A stretch of 64,000 nucleotides of DNA from Chrysoperla carnea (Eukaryota > Arthropoda > Insecta > Neuroptera > Chrysopidae). The notes beneath the pieces are model-generated. The model did not search any database. It saw only the letters and a program-made list of their open reading frames with translations, and was not told where the DNA came from. Position 1 is the stretch's first letter. Each line of letters begins with the position of its first letter. The position numbers and the translations under genes are program-made. Positions 45,200-58,888 of this stretch are shown here, in pieces. The stretch spans positions 91,010,368 through 91,074,367 of the forward strand of contig NC_058337.1 in the NCBI RefSeq assembly GCF_905475395.1. Direction: 5' to 3'.

Positions 45200-46540
45200 T
45201 TTAATTGGAAGATCTTCTTTCAATAAAATCAACATCCTACCACCCCATATCATCAAATTCATAATCTTGTACTTAGGATACCTTACCGATTTTATATATA
45301 AGACAAAAAAATACACCGTGACACATCACTTAAACTTCAATAATGACGAAAATTTAATAGTTAAGACGGCCATTTTATTAAATTAATTAAAATGGTATGT
45401 TACGTACTTCCAAACAATGTTACGAATTACTAATTAAGCCGCAATAATGCTTCACCTCTGAGAAGACCGCAACTATACCAAATAATGCATGATAATAATA
45501 AGATTCCTAAAAAGTAGTACACTTACGTCCAAATTTCAAATGTTTTAGAAAATAAATAGGTTTCCAAACTGTATATTATTATTTTAATAAAGTATTTGCA
45601 GTCTCGTATAATATATAGAATCTTATCATTGGATTTGTGATTTGTTGAATTACCAGGTACTCTTTTGTAAAAAATTCCAGGCTAAAGGGGGTCTTAGGCC
45701 TTTTCTGAAATTTTGATTTGGCAACCCTATTATTCAGCAAGCCTTTGGAGTCCTTCGGTGAAAAATTAAACTGTCAACACTCAATCAAATTTTTATTTAG
45801 GAGAATTTCTTTTAATTTTTTTATCAAAATTTTGATTTTTTGTATTGAGATAAGGCTAATTGACATTTGCACATAGTGCACATTTGCACTTTATATCAAT
45901 GGGAAGTACGAAGTGAAAAGTAATGTTTAAACAAATGTATATTCTTATGAAACTTCAGAAAACTCTTCTATTTTCTAAGTTTTATTAAAATTTATTTATG
46001 CAAACTAATAAATTGCATTTATCAAATATTCATCATTCATATTTGATATGAATGATAATCCATAATCCGACAAATTCGATAGTCTGACACTGCCCTGCAT
46101 AACGTTTGCCTGATTACCAGGAATTCTCTGTATATGTCTGTGTACATATTTATGCACAAAAAAATACACTCTTTCTCCATCAGGCTCATTTCAGTTTGAA
46201 CGATCTATAATTTATTCCACTTAAGGACGTACATGCGCCAACGAAACTGCTAGAAAAATGAAAAAATATGATAATACAAAAGTTTAAATGATTTTTAATT
46301 AATTTCGTTATATTTAATAATTTAATTTAAAGTTTAAAAGGTGCGAAAAACAAGGCTATATATGGTACTAAATAGACAATATAAACAATATTTCTAAAAA
46401 ATATCATCAATAACTACACTTGAAACTTTTACAAGTAATAATTATCATGTAAATTTTTAGAATTTCGCAAAATTTTCAATTTTCTGTTCGTTTAAATTTA
46501 TTTAAAGTTTTCATACTATTTTCCTGTGTACGTATATACA
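45200..46540. other. AT-rich host DNA with a fragment of family F
   Basis: No gene was recognised. 45690-45760 repeats ttttctgaaattttgatttg and caaccctattattcagcaag from 41055-41100. Confidence 0.5.
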
Positions 46541-46544
46541 TAAA

Positions 46545-46865
46545 ACAAGAAAAATTTCTAAAATTTAAAAATTCCCGATAAATTTTTTGGGTACCGAACC
46601 CTACACTTGCACTTAAAACGTATCTAAGAACACTCTCCATTAAATTACCATTTTCCTAAGATCCTTCTCCAAACTGAACCGATTTTGAGAATCATCGCCT
46701 ATTTTCCAGTTTTTCCGCGTAAGAAACTCTAAATTGACACTTAGCTAGGAAAGATCCTTATTAAATTACCTTACAAACGAAATAAAAAAAATGCAAATTG
46801 GTTCATCCGTTCAGGCGGTACGATGCCACAGAGAGACATACAGACCGGCACACACCCTTTTTTTG
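46545..46865 (-). repeat. Dispersed repeat family A, minus-strand copy
   Basis: In reverse complement it holds the TCTG-type start, ggcatcgtaccgcctgaacg, gatgaaccaattt and, further on, agtgttcttaga and gttcggtacccaaaaaattt. It contains two overlapping segments of the family in tandem. Confidence 0.7.
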
Positions 46866-48335
46866 TTCGGGGGTTAAAAACACGGTGACACTGCATAATG
46901 AACGTCCTTTCCCGAAGATATGTTTAATGTGATTATATATAAATGGTACACAATATTTTTTAATTAAATTAATTTTAATCAATTTTTCCATAAACGGTTA
47001 TTTGCATGCAAGGCTAAACCATTATTTTGGTAATTAAATTAATTATCTAAGATCTAATTATCTAGATCTGGAACAAATTTATTAAAATTAATTTAATTAA
47101 AAATATCCATGAACACTTTTCCCACCAAAATTATGATAAGCGTTGTTATAAATCAATTAAATTTACCAAAAAGAAAAAAAAAATCTCATCTGGTGGGTGA
47201 AGATCGACCTTATACCATGTCTCAGACCACTACTCGTCCAAAAAATAAATAATTCTAAAAGTAACAGGATCTCCGAAAACAGCATAATTACATTTATCCA
47301 CAAGTTATCCCAACATCAACAAAAAAAACATACACAAAATGATTAGTACAGCTCGATGTTCGCAGATGGGAAATAGATAGAAAAATAATATAATTTTTTT
47401 ATTACCTGACTGTCTTTATTACCCCGTATTTTCCAAACGGCTCAATGGATTTCAACATTTTAGGTATCGTTATATTTGTCTCAAAAACCCAAATGTTCTT
47501 AGATAGGTGTTTGAGACAACAAAACAAAATGACGAATTTTCAGAGCGAAATAGACATAAAAAAAGAAAAAGAAAGTTATTTTTTTTAATTAGGAATTATA
47601 AATTGGTTTAAAAGTTTTAATATAGTATAATAATAACTTCTGGGACACTAAAAAGTCTTACTTAACGCAGCCGGTTTTTTTAAAATTATTTTTTTGTATG
47701 TGATATTTTCTTAATTTTCAGTAATAAAAACATTTGAGATTAATCATGTAAATGTAATATTTTATACATACTGAACCAATTTCTATTTAAACTGATCCCA
47801 CACTTGTTATATATTTTTGATATCTAAAATATAGACAATTTTTTTGAATTTAATAACAATAAATTTACATCGTAATATCTATATTAAGAGTATTAATAAA
47901 ATTGGTGGTCAGGTAATTGACAGATTAAATTAAACTAATCTGAAATTTTAATCAGATTAATGGGCAATATTTTGCAATTGTATTAACGATAATGCACTTT
48001 ATACTTAATTATATTTAAATGTTCATTTATTCTTATTTATTGTTTCCGTTCAACTACAAGTTTTATGCAAAATATAAAACATACATAGCAAATTTGTTAA
48101 ATGTTTATTATCCTGTCGTAGGTATTATTGATTAGTTTCTTATTGGTGAGGTTTCATTTTCGCAATAGATATGCATTTAGTTGTAAATTATTGATTAATT
48201 TGATTTGTAAATTCTTTGTTCATACCTATAAGTAGGAATAAAGCTTTTATTTGCAGGATCGCTGGTGTTAGATTAGAAGAAGTCGTCTTTGATATTTTTC
48301 AAGTTCAATATATTATAATTTAGACATGTATTACA
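46866..48335. other. AT-rich host DNA, nothing recognised
   Basis: Only AT-rich low-complexity sequence. Confidence 0.45.
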
Positions 48336-48339
48336 TTAA

Positions 48340-48475
48340 GAAAAAAATTCGTAGCGCAGGAGCTGCATTAGAAATGCGAATTTCCTCAAGGATTGAAAAG
48401 AATAACATATTTTTATTAAATCTAATATTGCATTTTTAATTTTTCAATAATTTTTATTTCGAAAACTAAGCGTTT
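48340..48475. repeat. Dispersed repeat family F, copy 3
   Basis: Contains cgtagcgcaggagctgcatt and attgcatttttaatttttca, matching 40810-40925. Confidence 0.6.
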
Positions 48476-49970
48476 AAACATCTAAATCGGACTTAAATTG
48501 CGAGCGGTAGAGAGGATACAGAGAAGGACACAGACACATACTTATTTACTGAATCGTCATTATAACGATGGACATTTTTACATCTATTAGGTAGGATCGA
48601 TGAACATTTGAAGAAATTTTTCAAAATTCCATCATCAGTATAAAAGCAATAACTTCATTTCTTACGGAAATTCGCTTATAGGGTTATCAAAGTTTTAGAA
48701 ATGGAATAGATTTCTTGATTCCATTTTACCGAAAATATTATGGTGTATTTTTTCCTGCAGCAGCATTCTGCGAACATGAATTTAAATGTTCATGTTGATC
48801 TAGAATTATTGTAATATATTTTTTACCACAAAAAATACTTCACCTTTTTGAAAATGTTTCGAAGAACTTTGAGGGTGGTACAAAAATCTTCTGCCTGCTT
48901 TTTGAAAGGCATAATTGTCTTTTTTAACATAAAAAATAACAATAAATTTTACCATTGAATGTTCGATCAAATGAAATATATTGTTAGCAATCGATATGTA
49001 TTGCATCCCCCACACTCTCGCAGAAGTAGCACAATGTCGGAGGAACAAGAATGTGTAGGAGCAGCTTGTGATGCCTTGCCTGTCCTCGCTAATTTCACAA
49101 GACATCCAGATTAGTACAGGCGAGCTTCATCTCCATATTATTGTGATTATGGGTATAATTCATTCTCTATTGTGTTTGTGGCTTAAACATTGTTGCATTA
49201 TTAAATCTTTCCTTCACGTTAAATACCTATTGGTATACTTTGCCTCTTTCATTTTAATAAATTCAACAATCAATTCATTCGTGTATGCTTTCATGCTTCC
49301 TTGTATCTTATATTGTCGAATTTTGCTTCTTGCAAGATTATTCAAATTTAATCCAAATTGATTTAATCGAAAGAAAGGATCGAAAAATCTTCCCACCAGT
49401 GATGTAATGATTCGCATATAAATCATTCATAAAGTCATGAATACATTATTAATGATGAATGGACCAGGAATTAGCTTAGGTGACTAAAATGAAAGGAGGC
49501 GCGCCTATTATGTAAAACTACCCAAAAGCAATGAAAAATATTATAAGTGAACAAAAATTTTCAAAAGAGAATGGTCTGATCTCATAATAATCTAAATTTT
49601 GATGACAATTTCAAGGATATTTAAAGATCGATCACTTAATAATTTTCAATTTTATAAACCAATATATTTGCTTAGCATGTGAATTATTTTCACAACTGTC
49701 TACTAGATTGATTATTTAAGCACAAATAAATTTAGATTCCTATATGAAACAAGTTTTCGAAACGTGTTTTTATATGTAGAAAAATTACTATTAAGGTATT
49801 AAAATATTTCTAGTTCCCATAATTAGACTAATTGACGTATTGTACCTAGGTACACATGTAGCTGGAAGATAGCATTAAAATTTAATCCGTTATCAGAATA
49901 TGGCTTTAATTATACAAAGCGATTAAATATACCTATACCTTGGGTAACAATTTTCCTACAATGTCAAAAA
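48476..49970. other. AT-rich host DNA with an unassigned open stretch
   Basis: Minus frame 48806-49105 has a slightly GC-richer middle (CATSARVWGMQYIS) that might be a decayed transposon, but no motif is convincing. Nothing else was recognised. Confidence 0.4.
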
Positions 49971-49974
49971 AAAA

Positions 49975-50190
49975 GAGGTGTTTGACCGCTATGTGTATGT
50001 GTCTGTGTATTTGTCTGTCTGTGGCATCGTAGCGTCTGAACCGGTTTTAATTTTTTTGGTTTCTTTTGAAAGTTAATTTAACGGAGAGTGTTCTTAGCTA
50101 TGTTTTGTGAGCTTAGGTTTCCGTTAACCGAAAAAAACTAAAAAATTGGTAATGATTTTCAAAATCGATTCGGTTTGGAAAAGGCATGAC
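49975..50190 (+). repeat. Dispersed repeat family A, copy
   Basis: Contains gtctgtctgtggcatcgtag, gaaccggttttaatttttttgg and gagagtgttcttagctatg. Same family as 718-930. Confidence 0.75.
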
Positions 50191-50379
50191 ATATAAATAA
50201 TTACTATGGAAATGAATGGTCAAATAAACCTGGTTCAATTCATTTCGAAATTGAAATGGTAAAATAATTGGGTAATTTGAATTAAAATATTTCCAAAAAT
50301 TTGTCCCAAAAAATGATAGTTCCCTAAGTATCCTTTTCATCTCATCTGATGTCCTTCACCATCACTTTGACATTGATTT

Positions 50380-50560
50380 AAGAAGGAGTGGTATAAGTTT
50401 AAAGTGTTTATCTGTGCGTCTGTGTGTTTCTCAGTGGCATCGTTGCCAAAACGGTCGAACCGACTCGTTTGAGAACATTTTATAGCAAAGTTTTCAAAAA
50501 TCGGTTTACAAGGAATAAATCGCATTTGACGGGGGTTTTTTAAATTTTGTAAATTTCACT
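50380..50560 (+). repeat. Dispersed repeat family A, divergent copy
   Basis: Contains tataagtttaaagtgtttat, gtggcatcgttgcc and aacggtcgaaccga. Closest to 590-700. Confidence 0.6.
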
Positions 50561-52340
50561 TGTCGTAAAGTTTCAACTAACTGAAAAATAAAGTATTATA
50601 CAAATTATCTAAATAATTTTGTTTTCACTTTTCCTTATAAAAATATTGATTAATTATGTATTAAATACTTCATGATTAACGAACTAAATTATGGCGGATA
50701 AAAATTGATTGATTAGTATGTATATCAAAAATATTTTTTAACTAGAAAATTTATTTACACCGCTATAAATCATTTATTAAAATTTATATACTTTGTCAAG
50801 CACACCAATTTAAGCAAAGTTGAAGGGAATATTGAAGGTCACTTTTATAACTTATTAACATTTTATAATTATAATGGAATGTTTATAATCTTCTTCTAAA
50901 CATCATAATGGTAAAATATTTAGATATACTATTTATTAAATTTTATTAGAACACTCCTATATACAATTTATATTATATCCTGCGGAGATGTTATCTGTAA
51001 AAAAAAAAAACAACGAAGAAAAAATATGATGTGAAGAAAACGACATTCAAAACATTGAATCACAGAAAATTATTTAAAAAAATTGTTGTTATTTCCTATA
51101 AATGGTGTTTATGATGACGATTTTTGCATTTAAATGTATAGGAAATGAGAATTAAAAAATTTATTTTTGACAAATTTTATAACTAATTTTCTATTAAAAA
51201 TTTAAATGTTTAATGTCATTCAAGTATTACTATAAATAAACTGAAATTAAATGCAACTGCGTATGCAATAATTTATTAAATCTAATTATTCTATTGCATT
51301 CCTGAAGGTGGTTTGCCTGGAATTTACGACTGATGTTTTCCCTAATAATGCTTACAATTATTTACATTAATCGATAACCTAAAACATAAAATGGTCTATA
51401 TGAAGATGTAAATCACGTTAAAAATCATTAATATATCTTAAAATCTTATCTGCAGTAGAGTCTCGATATAATTAGATAATCTATACGTCCAGTAATCCGA
51501 AAACTTTTCGTCCATCTTTTTTAAATGCCTTTTTTTACTTATAGGTAATGAATTCTAAATTTCATAGTGATTTCTATCCAATATCTATGAACATTGTACC
51601 TGCTTTTAATAATACTGAGTTATTTTTTTAAAAAAATTCCAGTTTTTTTGTCAAAAACCGATTGTAATATGAAAAAACCATAAGATACTGGAAGAAGTAG
51701 CCGAAATGAATTTTTAACGAATCAAAAAGTTTTTTATTTAGTGTATATCTCTTATCGTCACCTCCACCAATCAGATTTCTTTATCGTAAATAGTACCGTA
51801 TTATGATTGTGTTATCGGTTCTTATTACGTGCTTCACAAAGCACATTCAATCGAAAAGTTCCATTACAATCTTACTTATACACAAACATACGAGTAAAGC
51901 TAATAAAAGCATTTTAAAAATATACAAAATTACATCTTTTACAATTTCTTACATGTCAATTGTTGGTATGGACTAAAAGTTTGAATTTAGGACCTGAAAA
52001 TTTGATGATCTTTGTAAATGATCTTCGATCAACTATAAAACTTTTATTTCCATTAGCAAACAATGATGTACAAAATGATTTAAGTTAAAGGTGAAAAAAA
52101 AGGTTTCTTCCTTTACTCAAAAACGATACTTTCGAAACGTACTCGATAGACTGAAGACGTTTTCAATAGCATACATTAAACATTTACATACAGATAATTT
52201 GTGTGTAAATGTCACTTATCACATTTTTTTCAAAAGTTGCAAGACCAATTACGATACTCATTTACTTAAGATTACTGTACCAATAATTAACACTGCATAG
52301 CATTAGCGGTTAATTCACTTCTCAATACAGAAAAGCCCCT
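50561..52340. other. AT-rich host DNA, nothing recognised
   Basis: No gene or clear repeat. Confidence 0.45.
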
Positions 52341-52342
52341 AC

Positions 52343-52852
52343 TAGGGGAAAGTGGTCTACAATGATCCCTCAGAATGATCTTTTATGATGAAATTCAAAT
52401 ATATCGTTACGGGTAAAATGATCCCCTTTATATAGGCTAAAATGATCCTTATTTTGTGTGTAAAATTATAATACATAAAATAATCTCCCATCATGTAACG
52501 GGTCTTGAATGTGTTGATTTAGATGAATTTACCAGTGATTTTTGTTTTCATACTAATCCTTGATGCAATGTTAAAGAACAGTTAATATTTTATGTGAACT
52601 GTTTGATAAAAAATGCAATGAGATCATTTTACCCACTATCCTTACAAGGTCGGTCAAAACGATCCCTTTTGAGAAATATTGAATAGTACTAAAAATTTCA
52701 AAACTAAACAACAGATCAAAAGAAATTTACATACCAATATTGTAACATTTGAATAAAGAACTCGAAAATATTTCGACGTTGTACATATGTCGAATAGTTT
52801 GGCTATAAATTACATTTTTCTTAGAGGGATCATTTTAGACCACCTTCCCCTA
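52343..52852. mobile_element. MITE-like element with about 28-bp inverted repeats and TA ends
   Basis: The left end taggggaaagtggtctacaa, continuing tgatccctc, is matched by the reverse complement of the right end with two or three mismatches. Both termini are ta|gggg...cccc|ta, consistent with a TA target duplication as in Tc1/mariner-type MITEs. The interior repeats the phrase aaaatgatcc several times in both orientations. No ORF. Confidence 0.75.
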
Positions 52853-53585
52853 CCTTCTTCAGAAAGCAACAAAAAAAGTACTTCAAAAATTAAAAAAAAT
52901 TATTCTGAAATTTAATAATATACAAAATATTAATTTATGATCTAATGAAATAAATAAAAATATTTTCTAAAATTGAAAAGTGTAAGTAATGAATATTCTT
53001 CTATGGCATTTTGTTATGATTTACATAAAGATCAAATTAAAACAGCATCATGTAAGTAAGTTTAACGTGTAGGTATTTTTAATCTTACACATATATTGAT
53101 GAGAAAAGGTAATGAAACGGTCAGTTTTGTAGGCACGACATCATATACCTAATCTAAACTGGCCTTGTTAACTTTTAATATTATATAAAATTTATAACTA
53201 ATCACATTACTTTGTAACTAATTATATTCAAATACGGAATGGTTGTATACCAAATACTATAATAATGTAATACTATACACACAAGTATATAGCAGCTATA
53301 AATTTTAATAAACATATTTCACGCGGGAGGAGTTAATAAACAGGTAGTAGGTATAATTATTGCATCAATGCGACATTATTATACCAGTTTAATTTTATTG
53401 ATGTGCATTGCAATATTTATTGCAATTTATTTAATGCCAGGATTTAGTAAAAAAAAAATGAATTTATATAATACATATTTATTGCACAATAATATTATTT
53501 ACTGATTGATGTCGGCATTCGAATGAGTTCCCTTTAATCAAATTCCAAAAAAAACCTATCCATATTTTTTTATACAAAATTAATT
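52853..53585. other. AT-rich host DNA, nothing recognised
   Basis: No gene or clear repeat. Confidence 0.45.
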
Positions 53586-53589
53586 TTAA

Positions 53590-53830
53590 CTTCCCAGAAG
53601 AAGTTAATTTAATGGGGCGGATTTTAAAAATTTCCAATTTTACATATTTCCCGGTTTCAAGGTCGCAATATCCGAATAAAACCTTTTCAATGTCATGTCT
53701 GTGTGGGTGCGTGTGTACGTATGTGCGTATGTTCGAATGTTCGTTCGGATTCTTTCGCCTCGATTATCTCGCAAAACAGTTATGACATTAACACGTCACT
53801 GGAATTATTCGACGCGTAATCGCGTATATA
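53590..53830 (+). repeat. Possible dispersed repeat with GTGTGTACGTATGT tract
   Basis: Contains aatggggcggattttaaaaa, ttcccggtttcaaggtcg and gtgcgtgtgtacgtatgtgc. GC-richer than its surroundings. I know similar phrases from insect repeats, but no second copy is in this window. Confidence 0.4.
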
Positions 53831-55940
53831 AGAACTGAAAGCAGAATTAGCTTATTTGAGCCGTTTTTTAATAGTAATAAAAAAACTGGAAATAATAATA
53901 ATAAACAGAATCTGAAGAGAGGAGATAATGATCGTTCCAGCATAAGCTGCAGTACATGTTCGAAGAATACTCTATAAAGACCTTTTTTTAATGTTTTTCC
54001 CCCTCTGGAAAGTTAGTCGTGTGGACTACAGGGGTCGCACTCACACGACTTCAGTACCACACCGACTATGTACTGCCAATTTATTGCATTTGTATTCCAA
54101 ATTTGAAAAAAAGGCACAAGAACCTACTGAACGGTCGAATTCGTTCAAGTTATTCTTATGAAACTTAGCAAATTTATAACGGGCTTAGTAGATCCCAAAA
54201 AAACTTAATAATTCAGAAAAATTTCAAAATCAAGGACACATTGATAAAATTTTAACTTGATTTTCTTACGTATATATGTATATATACATACGGAATAATA
54301 TACAAATAATCATAATGTTTGCCACCCGAAAATTCAATGATGAGAAATAACGAATCTTTATGTTTCTTTACGTAAGATCGTTAGCCACTTTGATGCTCAA
54401 GTCAAATAAGTTATTTTCATTTCGAGGATCCTCAGTACAAGAAAATTGACGCATTTTTATGGAAAAAATTAATATGGATTACTAATCGATGCACCTTAAG
54501 CAATTAAAATCTCTAATTAACAAAAATTGTTGTAATTTGAAGATGATATTCTGTCTGATTCCTCAATTAAATTAATGGTTGAACATTAGTTTTTGTTATC
54601 ATAAAAACTAGTCAATTAAAATCGTATCAAAATTTAATTTTATTAATTGACATATGTGTAAAAAAAACTTTTGTAACAGTTTAAATTAGTGAACAGGTTT
54701 TTGTTGTGGGAAGTGAAAATATACAAATTTGTGTGTCTTTTATTATCGCAACATCTTCTAATGACAAAATTTTTTTTCAAAGTATGTAATATGATAATTA
54801 TAATATTATTAATACCAATACACAATACTAAAATTTATGATTATGCAAGTTTTAATCATATCCATAAAAATCTTATTATCTTATATAATACAACATCTGG
54901 TGTGCATGTCACACAACCTCTATATACGATAAAGTGCGGTTGGAGTTTCAAAGAAATGAAAATGATAATAACCTTGGGAACGCCGCTGCCGCAGAAACTC
55001 TTTCTATATGGTTATGAATTTGAAAAGTCGTTCAGAAATTGTCGTTCAGAAATTTTTCGTATTTTTAAATTTTCCAGTTTTTAGTGTTTTTTTGTATACA
55101 TTAAACCTGAAACATATCGGCACTCAAATAATTTCCTTGCCTTAACTCCATTTATTTCTCAACTATTGCTAAAATTGTTTCTTTCGTGAAAAGAAACCAA
55201 AATTTCAAAAACAAAAAGAAATTCAAAACATTCCTAGAACCATGAAACTGTATACAGAGGTATTAACATTATCAAATTCAATTATCATATTATCTTCTTC
55301 TTTTTTAAGCCTAATTTGGTAATCAATTACACCTGCCTGAATATAAATTAGAGAATCATGTTACCTACATTTATGTATTTGGAATAGTGGAATAGAAACA
55401 GTTTTGTCTAGTATTTGAAAGATTACACCAATCCCCACCTTTTATTAGTATCGTTCTGCAAATCTATTAATCTATAAATAAACTCACTTTTTAACACACA
55501 CAAAAAAGTATTTAGTAGTTTTAATTTGCGGTTGGAAAACAAACACTAGTTCATAATTATACGAAATAATCAAGATTTATTTATCATTCCAAATCCCAAA
55601 AAAAGAAGGATTACAATCGATTTTGGGAAAAGAAAACAGTATTAACGCGAAAAACGTTAGTCCTCATGACTAAACAAGATAGCAACTGTCCTCTATCTTA
55701 TTCTATGAAAATTTAATGCTTTTAGCTGCTTTTCGGGTGATAGATACGTATAATTCGCTATAAGTGCATACTGCATAGTTTTTAAGGACTATGGTAAACA
55801 ACTTACCTCACTTCTACCCTAGTTAGATTGGATCCCAAAGCCGCCTGTATTACTAGTTCAGTTGGTTTTGCTGGCTGAGAGCAATTATTTTGACCGCATA
55901 TAATTAAAGGGAATGGTTATTATAAGCCTTGATGAGTATT
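53831..55940. other. AT-rich host DNA, no gene recognised
   Basis: The longest plus frame (54689-55084) has no domain, no start context and AT-driven composition. I do not call it a gene. Confidence 0.4.
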
Positions 55941-55948
55941 GGTATCTA

Positions 55949-55997
55949 TACAATGGTATCCTAAAATCCCATTTTAAAATTTTAGGATACCACTGTA
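55949..55997. repeat. Hairpin with 19-bp stem
   Basis: The arm tacaatggtatcctaaaat (55949-55967) pairs with 55979-55997 with a single mismatch across an 11-nt loop. Confidence 0.85.
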
Positions 55998-57080
55998 TTC
56001 TTCAAAATTCTAAGTTTATAGAATTTAGGATTTAAAAAAAATAAAAATTATAATTTTCTTTCGACAATTTTTCCAGATTTCTAAAAATCACATGGTTTAA
56101 AAAGTTAGAGAGAGAAGGGCAAAATTTTTTTGGAGTTTCAAAAATTATAAAGATTGTAATATTTTTTAAATTTAACTTTCGTAACAAAAGCGGACATAGC
56201 GAAATTAAAAGAGTTACGAAACTGTGATGGGAAAAACCAAATACTAAGGATTCAATATTAGCGGTATTGCTAATCGAGTAATATTCCTTTATAGTGAGTC
56301 GCGTATTTACTTAAATTAGAATAACATAATGAATGTGGAAATTAGGTCTAAAGGATAACTTCAACCATAACTGCTAAAATCAAAAAATCAAACTGCTAAA
56401 AGGTAGATTGGTTGATTATAAAAATTGAATAAGTTGAAAATAATTTATTTTATAAATCTTGATTTAATGTTTTATTCGACTTTTATGAGTAAAAGTATAT
56501 TTATAATTTTTATTATTCATGCACTTTAAATAATGAAAATAAAAATGATTTTTAATAAATCTGACACACCGTATCTAATAAATTAATTAAAATTAATTTG
56601 TAATTAATTTTGTTTTTATTAAATAAATTATTGCGACAATATATCTATTAATAAAATTCATTTTAAAAATTAATTTAAAAAATCTTCTAAATGTTATTTT
56701 ACAAATCATATAAATAAGAATTAATATTAAATTTCACTTCCATTATACAAGTATTAATTAACATAAACAAAATTGTATAAAAATTAAGATGTTGATAACA
56801 ACTTGTATACTCAATTAATAATTTATTTATACATTAGTGTAAATTGTCTGAAAATCTGTTGGAAGGTGTTCTTAATATTAGTACCTACATTTTATAAGCC
56901 GGAAACCATACCATCAAATGTGGAAAAGTGGTGGAACAGCTCCGATTTTCAAAAATTGTTTGTGTACGTGTTCCTTAAACCTTCATTAACATTCAGCCGC
57001 AAAAACCTGGGCATTACAAAGAAAATTAGTGTAGTTTTCCCTTCCACAAAGCACTCCGAATAGTAAGAGTGAAAACAAAT
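55998..57080. other. AT-rich host DNA, no gene recognised
   Basis: Frame 56803-57063 lacks any recognisable domain. Confidence 0.4.
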
Positions 57081-57084
57081 AAAA

Positions 57085-57400
57085 ATTTCACCTCGAAACT
57101 CGTCTCCCGAGGGATTTTGAAGTCGCTGATCTTGAATTCAAGGTTAAAAACGAACTGAATATGGTTGAAACCCCATAAACTACCCTTGAAAGTGATAGAG
57201 GTAAAAAAAAAATTAAATTTAAAATTTTTCTTCGGATATCGTCTATCGGGGATTTTTGCAGCCGCATTAAAACTACCCTTAGTAGTGTCAATGATAAAAA
57301 ATTTAGAAAATTCTGAATTTAACCTCAGAAATTGTCTCTCTGTGGTTTTCAGAGTCGCTTATCATGAATTTGAGACCAAATAGCACACCAAATGATAGAA
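57085..57400 (+). repeat. Degenerate tandem repeat, period about 130 bp
   Basis: Three decayed units each hold a phrase like ctcgaaactcgtctcccgag / cggatatcgtctatcgggg / cctcagaaattgtctctctg, followed by a cgct-atc-tgaattt phrase. Confidence 0.5.
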
Positions 57401-58195
57401 ACATATACATAGAGTAAAATATCCCAACGAATCATTCTCAAAAATAGAGAACACCCCAGTCAAAAAAATGAAGAGATGGATTAACCTCAAAACTATAATC
57501 TCATGTATTCCCCATTTGCTTTTCTCGAAAAACATAAGTTGATTTTTTTTTCTTTGAAAAAAATGTTTTAAGAACTACCTTCCGAAAAATTTTCTGCCAA
57601 TTTGACCTAAAGCCGTTTCCCATAAGAATTTTACAGTCTCCCTTGAACACTCTACAGTGGTGTATGCTTGTGAGCAAAACGACCTGTGACACTCAAGCAC
57701 AAAGCAAAACTTCTTGATTATTTCTTTGGTGTCTACAGGAAGGAACGTCAAGTTGGAATTATGGGGATCAAGAGAGCAAGGAGGTATATTGTATGCTTTT
57801 TTATGTAAATGTTGGAATTGTCATAAATTAATATTCAAAACCCATGGAAAAAAGACATTGTGTTGGAAACGTGTCTTTAACTTATAATTTCTTCTTTGAC
57901 TCACAGTCGTAAAATTTCAAAATTTATAAATGTTAGATGTATAGTAATTCTAGATCGTATCTCCTTAGAATAATGTAAGAGTTGGTAAGTTTTAATATAT
58001 CTTCCTTGACTTGAACTATCTATAGCGCCCCAAATCAATAGCTAGATTGCGGTCGTAGCGCCCCTCGTTGGAAATAAACTTCCTTACGAAGCTGTACAGA
58101 AACAAATGTAAACCTTAAATAAATAGATATACACAACCTATTCAATCTGTAGTGCCAAGCAGACACGGTTCCAAGACGCACATAATTATAGTACC
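57401..58195. other. Host DNA, nothing recognised
   Basis: No gene or clear repeat. Confidence 0.4.
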
Positions 58196-58201
58196 TACAC
58201 G

Positions 58202-58302
58202 AATTTTGCTATTTTTGTACTATTTACATCCAAAACTAGTAATACATACGTATCCATAACTAGTTTTGGATATAAGTAAATAGAACAAAAATGCAAAATT
58301 TG
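58202..58302. repeat. Foldback repeat, about 40-bp imperfect arms
   Basis: The segment 58202-58240 (gctatttttgtactatttac, ending ccaaaactagt) is the imperfect reverse complement of 58258-58302. The loop is about 17 nt. Confidence 0.75.
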
Positions 58303-58888
58303 TTTACTATAATAAATAAAAATAAAACAAAGTAGGATAACATATCGTGGTTACCATGGATATGGATGGCACACACACAAAGCATATCTCATTTTGTTAC
58401 GTGACCGTTTTTGCCATTTTTTTCACCATGTAAAGCCGCGTTAAGGAACTTCGTTTCCAAACTTTTTACAATAGACAACGGACAAAATAATTAATTGGCA
58501 AATCATCATTGTATTGTACCTTATTAATAATACCAATAATAAGTCATAGATACCTAATTATCATTGGTTAATGAATGTAAGTCGTGTGATGTACATTAAT
58601 AAAGTAACTTGTTTAATATTAATGTCTATTAAGAATATACAAAACATGTAATTAATTTAATAAAACCCATAAAACGCATAGATATTATTATTATTAAGTA
58701 TTCTAAATAAATAATAAAAATTATAACGGATTGTTCTCACAGTTCTAAATGGACGACCTTTTACATAAATTATTTGTTTGTTCTAATAGACTATATGTGT
58801 TCATGTATTATTTAAAATAAATAATAAAATAATCAAGTGGGCACACAACCTAAAGTATACTGAAGATCCTTTATGAAAACTTCAGATG
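58303..58888. other. AT-rich host DNA, nothing recognised
   Basis: No gene or clear repeat. Confidence 0.4.

Noticed and set aside
48806..49426. Overlapping frames suggesting a decayed protein gene
   Set aside because: No motif I can name; GC rise is slight. Kept only as a note.
54689..55084. 131-residue plus frame
   Set aside because: AT-driven composition, no domain, no promoter or poly(A) context tied to it.
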